From Pseudomonas koreensis (GTDB lineage: Bacteria; Pseudomonadota; Gammaproteobacteria; Pseudomonadales; Pseudomonadaceae), in NCBI RefSeq assembly GCF_024169245.1, contig NZ_JALJWP010000001.1, positions 3,907,501 to 3,971,500 of the forward strand: a DNA stretch of 64,000 bases. Reading direction: 5' to 3'. The notes under the pieces were generated by a model. The model was given only the letters and a program-made list of their open reading frames with translations. It did not search any database and was not told where the DNA came from. Below, piece by piece: positions 8,625 to 15,767 of this stretch. A program made the translations under genes and the position numbers. Positions within the stretch are counted from its first letter, which is position 1. Every line of letters begins with the position of its first letter.

Positions 8625-9653
8625 ATGAAACGACTGTTCGTACTGCTCGGGTTTCTCCTGAGTTCATTCACTGCATTCGGAGCTGACATGTCCCACGGTG
8701 CCGATAATTTCTTCAAAAGCGATAAGGTGACCGTGCAGAAGGTCAGCTTCAAAAACCAATATCAACTCACCGTCGTCGGCAACCTGTTCATGCCCAAAGG
8801 GCTGGATCCTGCAGCGCGCAGCGCAGCGATTATCGTCGGCCATCCGATGGGCGCGGTAAAGGAGCAGAGCTCCAATCTATACGCGCAGAAACTGGCGGAG
8901 CAGGGCTTCGTCACCCTGTCGCTGGACCTGTCCTTCTGGGGCGAAAGCGAGGGCGCGCCGCGCAATACCGTCTTGCCGGACATGTATGCCGAAGACTTCA
9001 GCGCCGCCGTCGATTACCTCGGCACACGGCCATTCATCGACCGCGAGCGCATCGGCGTGCTGGGCATCTGCGGCAGCGGCAGTTTCGTCATCAGCGCTGC
9101 GAAAATCGATCCACGGATGAAAGCCATCGCCACGGTCAGCATGTACGACATGGGCGCAGCCAACCGTGACGGCCTCAAGCACTCGCAAACCCTGGAGCAG
9201 CGCAAGCAGATCATTGCGCAAGCGGCCGAACAGCGTTACGCCGAGTTCACCGGCGGCAAGGTCGAATACACCAGCGGCACGGTGCTGGAACTGAAGGCCG
9301 ATACGCACCCGATCCAGCGCGAATTCTTCGACTTCTACCGGACCCCGCGCGGCGAATTCACCCCGGCCAGCTCGACGCCGCAACAGACCACGCGGCCAAC
9401 GCTGAGCAGCAACACCAAGTTCATGAACTTCTATCCGTTTGTCGATATCGAGAGCATTTCGCCGCGCCCGATGTTGTTTATCGCCGGTGCCGAAGCGCAC
9501 TCCCGAGAATTCAGCGAAGAGGCATTCCGTCTCGCCGGGCAGCCGAAAGAACTGGTGATCGTGCCGAACGCCGGCCATGTCGATCTGTATGACCGGGTCG
9601 AGCTGATTCCCTTCGCCAAGTTGACGCAGTTCTTCAAAAACAACCTGAAGTAA
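8625..9653 (+). CDS. Secreted alpha/beta hydrolase, dienelactone-hydrolase-like
   Basis: 342 residues with a cleavable signal peptide (MKRLFVLLGFLLSSFTAFGA, cleavage near residue 20), so it is exported to the periplasm. The fold shows GHPMGAVKEQSS near residue 75 and the nucleophile elbow GICGSGSF near residue 150. A Cys replaces the usual Ser, as in dienelactone hydrolases. The catalytic His is in NAGHVDLYD near the C-terminus and an acidic residue lies in GAEAHSREFSEEA. It is followed after 23 bases by a cyclophilin-like secreted protein and then by a carboxymuconolactone-decarboxylase-like protein, probably one operon under the divergent LysR gene. The substrate is unknown. Confidence 0.8.
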   Translation: MKRLFVLLGFLLSSFTAFGADMSHGADNFFKSDKVTVQKVSFKNQYQLTVVGNLFMPKGLDPAARSAAIIVGHPMGAVKEQSSNLYAQKLAEQGFVTLSLDLSFWGESEGAPRNTVLPDMYAEDFSAAVDYLGTRPFIDRERIGVLGICGSGSFVISAAKIDPRMKAIATVSMYDMGAANRDGLKHSQTLEQRKQIIAQAAEQRYAEFTGGKVEYTSGTVLELKADTHPIQREFFDFYRTPRGEFTPASSTPQQTTRPTLSSNTKFMNFYPFVDIESISPRPMLFIAGAEAHSREFSEEAFRLAGQPKELVIVPNAGHVDLYDRVELIPFAKLTQFFKNNLK

Positions 9654-9676
9654 CTCCCAGGCGACGGAGCAGAGTC

Positions 9677-10114
9677 ATGAAAATCTTCGCTCAAACCTGG
9701 AAGGGAGTTGTGCTGATGACATGGGTGCCCTTTGCTCTGTCTGCCACTACCGCTGCGCAGGACACCACGATGTGGATGACTGTCGGAGAACACCGCTTTG
9801 CCATTGCTCTGGATGACAACCCGAGCACACGGGAACTGCTCACGCGATTGCCCCTGAGCCTGGACATGACCGACCTGCACAGCAACGAAAAATACGCCAC
9901 CGTGCAGCCGCCACTGCCCACCCAGCCCTACCGGCCGGGCACGATCCACAACGGCGATTTCCTTTTGTATGGCGACGATACGTTGGTGGTCTTCTACCAA
10001 ACCTTCGATTCGTCTTACCGCTATTCGCGCCTTGGTCGCATCGACCGGCCGCAAGACCTGGCCCACGCCTTGGGGCGCGGCGACGTGCGGGTAACGTTCA
10101 CCCTGGATGAGTGA
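9677..10114 (+). CDS. Secreted cyclophilin-like fold protein
   Basis: 145 residues beginning with a hydrophobic N-terminal segment (MKIFAQTWKGVVLMTWVPFALSA is cut here to its role: a signal peptide or anchor to about residue 27). The mature part contains FAIALDDNPSTRELLTRLP, LPLSLDMTDLHSNEKYA and a GDFLLYGDDTLVVFY strand. This is the pattern of the small bacterial cyclophilin-like family (Cyclophil_like), which lacks the proline-isomerase active site of true cyclophilins. It lies between the hydrolase and the decarboxylase-like gene (12 bases to the next start). The biochemical role of this family is not established. Confidence 0.75.
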   Translation: MKIFAQTWKGVVLMTWVPFALSATTAAQDTTMWMTVGEHRFAIALDDNPSTRELLTRLPLSLDMTDLHSNEKYATVQPPLPTQPYRPGTIHNGDFLLYGDDTLVVFYQTFDSSYRYSRLGRIDRPQDLAHALGRGDVRVTFTLDE

Positions 10115-10126
10115 GGAGAGTCATCG

Positions 10127-10888
10127 ATGAACCAGAAATCGCTGCATCATCAGCGCCTTCTTCGCATCGTCGCCCTCGGTTGCGCGGTCCTCGCCAGTGC
10201 AGCCTGCGTGAACCCTCTCTGCGCCAATCCTTCCCGATCACCGGAGAAACCGATCATGAAAGAACAGCCTTTGACCCCTAAGCAATTGGCCATCGCCCCG
10301 ATTGCCGCGAATACCGCCAGCGGCGACATGCCGCGTTTGCACGACGCGCTCAATCGCGGCCTCGACGCCGGGCTGAGCATCAGCGAAACCAAGGAAGTGC
10401 TGGTGCAGCTGTACGCCTATGCCGGGTTTCCGCGCAGCCTCAACGCGCTGTCATTGCTGATGAAAGTCGTGGAAGAACGCGCCGCGCGGGGCATCGAAGA
10501 CGTGCCAGGACGCGAGCCCGGCCCGGTGCCTTCGGGGTATGCGCTGACCGAACTCGGCACCGACAATCAGACCCGTCTGGTCGGCGCGCCAGTGTCCGGC
10601 CCGCTATTCGAATTCGCCCCGGCGATCGATCAGTTTTTGAAGGTGCACTTGTTCGGCGACATCTTCGCCCGCGACAACCTGGCATGGACGGATCGGGAGT
10701 TGGCGACAGTTGGTGCGCTTGCTGCGATGGCCGGGGTGGAGTCGCAACTGGAGTCGCATTTGAAGATCAGCCTGAATGTGGGACTGACGGTTGAGCAGTT
10801 GCGCCAGGTGGCGCAGGAGTTGCAGGCGCGTGGGGATTTGCAGGCTGCGGAGCGGGTGAGCGCGGGGCTGGACAAAATCCAGCGATGA
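10127..10888 (+). CDS. Carboxymuconolactone decarboxylase (AhpD-like) family protein, exported
   Basis: 253 residues. The N-terminus (residues 11-27) is hydrophobic with Cys residues at SAAC and PLC, so it is either a lipoprotein or a secreted protein. The mature part holds two CMD-type helical repeats. The first has LHDALNRGLDAGLSISETKEVLVQLYAYAGF (cited in pieces, about residues 68-105), and the second, around residues 185-235, has DRELATVGALAAMAGVE. The AhpD CxxC redox motif is not evident in either repeat, so peroxide chemistry is doubtful. A GAGGAGAG ribosome binding site precedes the start. It ends the three-gene exported-protein operon. Confidence 0.75.
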   Translation: MNQKSLHHQRLLRIVALGCAVLASAACVNPLCANPSRSPEKPIMKEQPLTPKQLAIAPIAANTASGDMPRLHDALNRGLDAGLSISETKEVLVQLYAYAGFPRSLNALSLLMKVVEERAARGIEDVPGREPGPVPSGYALTELGTDNQTRLVGAPVSGPLFEFAPAIDQFLKVHLFGDIFARDNLAWTDRELATVGALAAMAGVESQLESHLKISLNVGLTVEQLRQVAQELQARGDLQAAERVSAGLDKIQR

Positions 10889-10915
10889 GGGCAGCTCGGG
10901 TTCATCGCTGCCCTT

Positions 10916-11890
10916 TTAGTGCGATTCTTGGATTGCGCGCTGGCGCCGACTCGCTCCCGGCGAGTTTCCCGTGATGCGCTTGAACGCGCGACTGAACGCC
11001 GCCTGGGAGGTGTAGCCCAAGCGTTGCGCCACTTCTTCGATCGGCAGTCGTTCCAGCGTCAGCCACTGACTGGCCAGACGCATCCGCAGTTCGGTGGCGT
11101 AGCGCAACGGCGGGGTGCCGAGGGTGGTCTGGAAGCGTTCGGCGAAGACTGAGCGTGAGGTGTTGCAGAGCATTGCCAGTTCGGCGACGCTCCAGTCGCG
11201 GCCCGGTTGCTGGTGCAAGGCCAGCAAGGCCTTCGCCAGACGTGGATCGCGCAGGGCGGCGACGAGGCCAGAGGCATTGCCGCAGGCGCATTCGACCCAG
11301 CCGCGAACGATCATCGCCGCCACGACGTCGGCAAGGCGAGCGAGAATGCCGGCGTAGCCGATGCGCGCGGCGCTGACTTCGCGTTCCATGGTCGCGAGGA
11401 TCGGCATCAGTCCCGGGTAGCGCTGGCCGCCTGCGTCAATCAGCATCAGTCCCGGCATCAGCCGGCCGAGGCCTTGCAGGCTGCCGAGTTCGAACTCCAT
11501 GCAGCCACTGAAGAGCAGGGCGCTGTCGCCGGGATCGGCGCTATGCCCGACTTGCACCGCGCACACTGTGTCGCCGATTGGAGCCGCGACGGCGCTGTCA
11601 ATGTCTTGCACCTCGGCGCCTGTATGGGACAGCAATTGGTGCGCGGCGCCATGGGCAATAAATACCGCATTACCCGCCGATAATTCGTACACGCTGCCGT
11701 CCTCCAGCCGCAACACCGCAGATCCAGCGGCGACGAAGTGGAAATACGCATGGCCGGATTTGTCGCTGAAACCGAGGCCATAGGGCCCAGCGGCGTGGAT
11801 TCGCCGATATTGCACGCCACGCAGACGCATGCTGCGCAGCAACTCAGTGATGAGATCGGAGGACAGCGAGAAGGAGTCGGTGGTGCTCAT
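10916..11890 (-). CDS. AraC family transcriptional regulator, cupin-type sensor
   Basis: 324 residues. An N-terminal cupin-like sensing domain (about residues 20-190, the AraC cupin_6 type) has HAYFHFVAAGSAVLRLED and IAHGAAHQLLSH. A C-terminal AraC double HTH (about 215-315) has SRSVFAERFQTTLGTPPL and the LGYTSQAAFSRAFKRITG signature. The ATG at 11888-11890 was chosen over a longer frame that starts inside the intergenic region. It is divergent from an MFS efflux-type transporter with 99 bases between the starts. This is a common arrangement in which the regulator controls the exporter. Confidence 0.88.
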   Translation of the reverse strand: MSTTDSFSLSSDLITELLRSMRLRGVQYRRIHAAGPYGLGFSDKSGHAYFHFVAAGSAVLRLEDGSVYELSAGNAVFIAHGAAHQLLSHTGAEVQDIDSAVAAPIGDTVCAVQVGHSADPGDSALLFSGCMEFELGSLQGLGRLMPGLMLIDAGGQRYPGLMPILATMEREVSAARIGYAGILARLADVVAAMIVRGWVECACGNASGLVAALRDPRLAKALLALHQQPGRDWSVAELAMLCNTSRSVFAERFQTTLGTPPLRYATELRMRLASQWLTLERLPIEEVAQRLGYTSQAAFSRAFKRITGNSPGASRRQRAIQESH

Positions 11891-11989
11891 GTTCGGGGTT
11901 TCGGTCAAAAGTTCAAGACTGTGCATCATAGATCATCCGGTTTGCCATCCATAGACTGGCGTCTCGACAATGTCCGAGGAAGTCTTGCG

Positions 11990-13231
11990 ATGAATGATTG
12001 TGTATGTGACGGGCAGGCCGGTGGGGGCGCGTGCACTGATGAGGTGCCGACGACGCCGGCGTGGATGGCGGTGTTTTCGCTGGCGATGGGGGTGTTCGGA
12101 TTACTCACGGCAGAATATCTGCCGGCCAGCCTGCTGACGCCGATGGCGCTGGATCTCGGCGTCAGCGAAGCGTTGGCCGGGCAAGCCGTGACGGTGACGG
12201 CGGTGGTGGCGCTGTTTGCCGGATTGCTGGTGCCGGGGCTGACGCGTAGCCTTGATCGGCGGCTGGTGTTGCTCGGTTTTTCGGCACTGATGATTGCCTC
12301 GAATCTGCTGGTCGCGTTCTCGTCCAGCCTCACGGTGTTGCTGGTGATGCGAATCCTCTTGGGCATCGCCTTGGGCGGTTTCTGGAGCATGGCGGCGGCC
12401 GTGGCGATGCGCCTGGTGCCGGCGGCGCTGCTGCCGCGCGCGCTGTCGATCATCTTCAGCGGGATCGCCGTAGGCACCGTGGTGGCGGTGCCGCTGGGCA
12501 GTTTTCTCGGCGGGCAATTTGGCTGGCGCAGCGCGTTTTTCGCAGCGGCGGCGGTTGGTGTGGTCACCCTGGTTTTTCAAATGTTCACGTTACCGAGTCT
12601 GGCGCCGCATCGCCCGTCACGCCTGCGTACGGTGCTTGAGGTTTTGCTGCGACCGGGCATTGCCATTGGCATGTTCGGCTGCGTATTGGTGCACACCGGT
12701 CACTTTGCGTTGTTCACCTACATCCGGCCATTTCTGGAAAGCACCACCGGCGTCGCAACGCAAACTCTGGCACTGATGCTCCTCGGTTTCGGTGTGGCGA
12801 ATTTTGCCGGCACGCTGTTCGCCGGCTGGCTGTTGCAGCGCAGTCCACGCGGGACCCTGGTGCTGATGCCGGTGCTGGTAGGCGTCGCCGCTCTGGCACT
12901 GGTCGGGTTGCCGGCTTCTCTCACCGGGCAGGCGTTGCTCCTGGCGCTCTGGGGCATGGCTTTCGGTGGTGTGCCCGTCGCATGGTCGAATTGGGTGGCG
13001 CGCTCGGTACCCGATCAGGCCGAAAGCGCAGGCGGCATGGTCGTCGCATCGGTGCAATCGGCGATTGCCGCAGGCGCTGCTGCCGGCGGCGCGGTGTTCA
13101 GTTTCAGTGGCATCAATGGGGTGTTTGTCGCGGCCGGCATTCTGATGTTACTGGCCGCATTGCTGATTGCACTGAAGGTCAATGTCGATGTGCCGGAGCC
13201 AGGCTCGGCGGCGGCACCGATGCATTTGTGA
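11990..13231 (+). CDS. MFS transporter, DHA1-type efflux
   Basis: A 413-residue inner-membrane protein with 12 hydrophobic segments. Motifs typical of DHA1 drug/sugar/nucleoside exporters are visible, such as TAEYLPASLLTPMA in the first helix and SGIAVGTVVAVPLGSFLGG mid-protein. The start ATG at 11990 has CGAGGAAG upstream; the longer frame from 11738 overlaps the divergent AraC gene and was rejected. It is probably controlled by the adjacent AraC regulator. The exported compound is unknown. Confidence 0.85.
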   Translation: MNDCVCDGQAGGGACTDEVPTTPAWMAVFSLAMGVFGLLTAEYLPASLLTPMALDLGVSEALAGQAVTVTAVVALFAGLLVPGLTRSLDRRLVLLGFSALMIASNLLVAFSSSLTVLLVMRILLGIALGGFWSMAAAVAMRLVPAALLPRALSIIFSGIAVGTVVAVPLGSFLGGQFGWRSAFFAAAAVGVVTLVFQMFTLPSLAPHRPSRLRTVLEVLLRPGIAIGMFGCVLVHTGHFALFTYIRPFLESTTGVATQTLALMLLGFGVANFAGTLFAGWLLQRSPRGTLVLMPVLVGVAALALVGLPASLTGQALLLALWGMAFGGVPVAWSNWVARSVPDQAESAGGMVVASVQSAIAAGAAAGGAVFSFSGINGVFVAAGILMLLAALLIALKVNVDVPEPGSAAAPMHL

Positions 13232-13246
13232 TTTGATCAGGGTGCG

Positions 13247-13281
13247 GCGGTGGCGGGGCGTTGAAGCCCCGTCAACACCGC
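13247..13281. terminator. Hairpin between convergent genes
   Basis: GCGGTG-g-CGGGGC-gttgaa-GCCCCG-tcaa-CACCGC forms a long stem-loop in the 52-base gap between the MFS stop and the msrA stop. It lacks a T-run. It probably acts as a bidirectional or protective 3' hairpin. Confidence 0.5.
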
Positions 13282-13283
13282 TG

Positions 13284-13793
13284 TCATCCAGCGCGCTTCG
13301 GCAGTTTCCAGTTCGGCCGGATGAAGTGGCAGGTGTAGCCATTCGGAATCCGCTCCAGGTAATCCTGATGCTCGGGTTCCGCTTCCCAGAACGGCCCGGC
13401 CGGTTCGATTTCGGTCACTACCTTGCCGGGCCATAGCTTCGAAGCGTCGACGTCAGCGGCGGTGTCTTCAGCAACGGCGCGCTGCTCCTCGCTGAGGTAG
13501 TAGATCGCCGACCGGTAGCTCGGGCCAAGGTCGTTGCCCTGGCGGTTGGGCGTGCTCGGGTCGTGGATCTGGAAGAAGAACTCGAGGATCTGCCGGTAGC
13601 TGATCACCGCCGGATCAAACTCGATCTCGATGGCTTCGGCATGGCTGCCGTGGTTGCGATAGGTCGCATTCGGCACATCGCCGCCGGTGTAACCGACACG
13701 GGTCTTGAGCACGCCCGGGTAGCGGCGCAACAGATCCTGCATGCCCCAGAAGCAGCCGCCGGCGAGAATGGCAGTTTCGGTTTGAGTGGTCAT
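13284..13793 (-). CDS. msrA: Peptide-methionine (S)-S-oxide reductase MsrA
   Basis: A 169-residue cytoplasmic repair enzyme that reduces methionine-S-sulfoxide using thioredoxin. The active-site motif GGCFWGMQ near residue 12 supplies the catalytic Cys. The characteristic [23 protein letters not shown] block follows (His/Glu around residues 48-52). It is a short MsrA without the periplasmic or MsrB extension. It is expressed alone, convergent with the MFS gene. Other MsrA copies are usual in Pseudomonas, so this may be the second paralogue. Confidence 0.93.
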   Translation of the reverse strand: MTTQTETAILAGGCFWGMQDLLRRYPGVLKTRVGYTGGDVPNATYRNHGSHAEAIEIEFDPAVISYRQILEFFFQIHDPSTPNRQGNDLGPSYRSAIYYLSEEQRAVAEDTAADVDASKLWPGKVVTEIEPAGPFWEAEPEHQDYLERIPNGYTCHFIRPNWKLPKRAG

Positions 13794-13939
13794 GGTGTGT
13801 CCTTCCTCTCGGAGACGATGGGGGGATACCCACTGTTATGAGGGCGGGTTGAAAGAATCCAAGGGCGCGCTCATCAGAATCGACCACTGGCCCTCTGATC
13901 AATCGACATGCAGACGACTGCGATCTCGTCAGAACGTAT

Positions 13940-14725
13940 TCAACCAAAGCCAAAAAAAGAACGCAGCTTGCTCGGTGACTTGCGTTCGTAGAACGGTTTG
14001 GTCTCCTTGAGGAAGTAATCACTCAGCCCGGCTTCTCCGACCAGCACGCGGCAAAAATCTACCGGCCCGCCATCGGGGGCTGTGTCCCCAGCAACATTGC
14101 CGGCTTCGCGCATGACCTGCTCGATATCGCCATCGGCTTCGATGCCGACGATCAAATGCGGTTTTTCATCGAGCGAGGCGTCGTGCATCAGTGCCAGAAA
14201 TGCGCGCTTCACGTTTGGATGTTTGGCCAGCAGTTGCGAGAGCGAATTAACCATCGTCGATGGGTAGTCCGAAGGCTGTCCGAGCAATACGTTGGTTTCT
14301 TTTTCAACGGTGCGCTGCGTGGCGGGGCGGCCGATTCCGCCCGAGAGCAAATGTTGCACTTCATCCGGGACGAACTCTTTGCCGTAGGGCGACTTGGGAT
14401 TGAGGAAGAGCAAAGCACCCAAGGTGATTTCGAACAGTGATCGGGCGGGTATCTCTACATAGCTCTGCTCGCTGTCGATGGATTTTTGCAGTGTTGGCAG
14501 CGAGGAGAAGAACGGAATGACCGGCGTGCCATCGGGCTTCTGCCAATGGGCGATGCTGATGTTGCTGCCAGCTTCGAGATTGACATGGCCTTGAGCAGCA
14601 CCGGCGGTGCCGAGGATGTAGACGGTCGAATCCAGCAGGGTGCGATAGAACTCAGGACGATGCGCGGGCTCGTCGCCGGCCAGTCGGAGTGATGTTTCCA
14701 GAGGGTTTTCTTGCGTGATATCCAT
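13940..14725 (-). CDS. sseB: SseB family protein (enhanced serine sensitivity)
   Basis: 261 residues. The N-terminal half (about 20-125) matches the SseB domain with FYRTLLDSTVYILG and VIPFFSSLPTLQ. The C-terminal half matches the SseB C-terminal domain with VKRAFLALMHDAS and PHLIVGIEADGD. E. coli SseB overexpression alters serine sensitivity; the mechanism is unknown. The protein is cytoplasmic with no catalytic motif. It appears monocistronic, 34 bases before the NUDIX gene on the same strand. Confidence 0.85.
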   Translation of the reverse strand: MDITQENPLETSLRLAGDEPAHRPEFYRTLLDSTVYILGTAGAAQGHVNLEAGSNISIAHWQKPDGTPVIPFFSSLPTLQKSIDSEQSYVEIPARSLFEITLGALLFLNPKSPYGKEFVPDEVQHLLSGGIGRPATQRTVEKETNVLLGQPSDYPSTMVNSLSQLLAKHPNVKRAFLALMHDASLDEKPHLIVGIEADGDIEQVMREAGNVAGDTAPDGGPVDFCRVLVGEAGLSDYFLKETKPFYERKSPSKLRSFFGFG

Positions 14726-14759
14726 GAGGTAAGTCCGTTATTTCAATGGAGAGCGATGT

Positions 14760-15227
14760 TTACCTGACCGGTTCGAAGATGCCTGCATTCTCCAGCATTT
14801 CATCCAGCCCCTCGGGCCACATCTGTTCGTCGGTGCCACGTAGCGATTCAGCGGACCACCACCGATGGTCGGTCATGACCTCGGTTTCTTGCAGGGTCCA
14901 GCCGGCTCTGGAAAGCCGTTCGCTTGGCGCGTGCACGAGGAAATACTGTTCGACTGCGAGTACCGTCTCGCCGCTGGGTAATAGCATGGAAAAATCCCGG
15001 CGTGCTACAGGTCCCTCAACGGCGCTGACCTTTATGCCGGTTTCCTCACGCAGTTCGCGGATTGCAGCGTCATGAAAAGTTTCGCCGTCCTCCACACCGC
15101 CGCCTGGGGTTGCCCAATAATTTGTGCCGGCCAAAGCGCCGTTTTCATGGATAAATTTGAAGAGAAGAACTTCTCGCGATGGGCTTATGACCAGTAATCG
15201 TGCTGCCTTGCGTTCCCGCATCTGCAT
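14760..15227 (-). CDS. NUDIX hydrolase
   Basis: A 155-residue pyrophosphohydrolase. The complete NUDIX box G-x5-E-x7-REExxEExG is present around residues 43-65 (GGVEDGE, then RELREETGI). A WATPGGG lead-in is typical of MutT/ADP-ribose-type enzymes acting on a nucleoside diphosphate linked to X. A second ATG two codons in (MRERKA) is an equally likely start. The substrate cannot be fixed from sequence. Confidence 0.88.
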   Translation of the reverse strand: MQMRERKAARLLVISPSREVLLFKFIHENGALAGTNYWATPGGGVEDGETFHDAAIRELREETGIKVSAVEGPVARRDFSMLLPSGETVLAVEQYFLVHAPSERLSRAGWTLQETEVMTDHRWWSAESLRGTDEQMWPEGLDEMLENAGIFEPVR

Positions 15228-15322
15228 CTTCCTTGGAGGGCTCGCTGTTGCTCGTTGCGTTGCGGATTCGTTTTGCTCGCAACATTATAACGGGCCGGCG
15301 AGCGACCGCCATTGCACAACCT

Positions 15323-15682
15323 TTAAAAACCACCAAACCCGCTGAACCATGGAAAAACAGCCCCAGCTTCATGGCCTTTATACGCCGACCTCGCCCGTAA
15401 TTGCATGCGACAACGAAGCCAGCTGATTACTGCCGGTATTACCAATAGCGTCAGAAACCACTGGAAAACATTGCTGGATTGAAGCGCAAGAGCCAGAAGC
15501 ACATTGATCAGGAGCGCCCCAAGAATCGCAACGTTGTACTTGATGTGCCGACGTTTGATTGCAGCAAAGTCTTCCCAGTCGTAAATCAACCAATCGTGAG
15601 AAAACCCTCCGCACTCTGGGCATTTATGCGTGGGCGGAAGATGATTGGTGATGAATCCACAATCAGGGCAGCAGACTGTCAT
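15323..15682 (-). CDS. Small zinc-ribbon membrane protein
   Basis: A 119-residue protein. The N-terminus has two Cys pairs, CPDCG and CPECG (residues 5-24), forming a probable zinc ribbon. They are followed by a soluble stretch with two hydrophobic segments (about 50-70 and 73-92) and a basic C-terminus. The start at 15680-15682 (MTVCCPDCG) is chosen because the longer frame overlaps the TonB receptor gene. I do not recognise a named family. The layout suggests an inner-membrane protein with a cytoplasmic metal-binding head. Confidence 0.6.
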   Translation of the reverse strand: MTVCCPDCGFITNHLPPTHKCPECGGFSHDWLIYDWEDFAAIKRRHIKYNVAILGALLINVLLALALQSSNVFQWFLTLLVIPAVISWLRCRMQLRARSAYKGHEAGAVFPWFSGFGGF

Positions 15683-15767
15683 TGAGCAAACCTTCCGCAA
15701 GCTGTTACATATCGCTAGCCAGCGTAGTGCAGATTGCGCGGAGTTGTCCGCCTCCAGCCAACAGACC

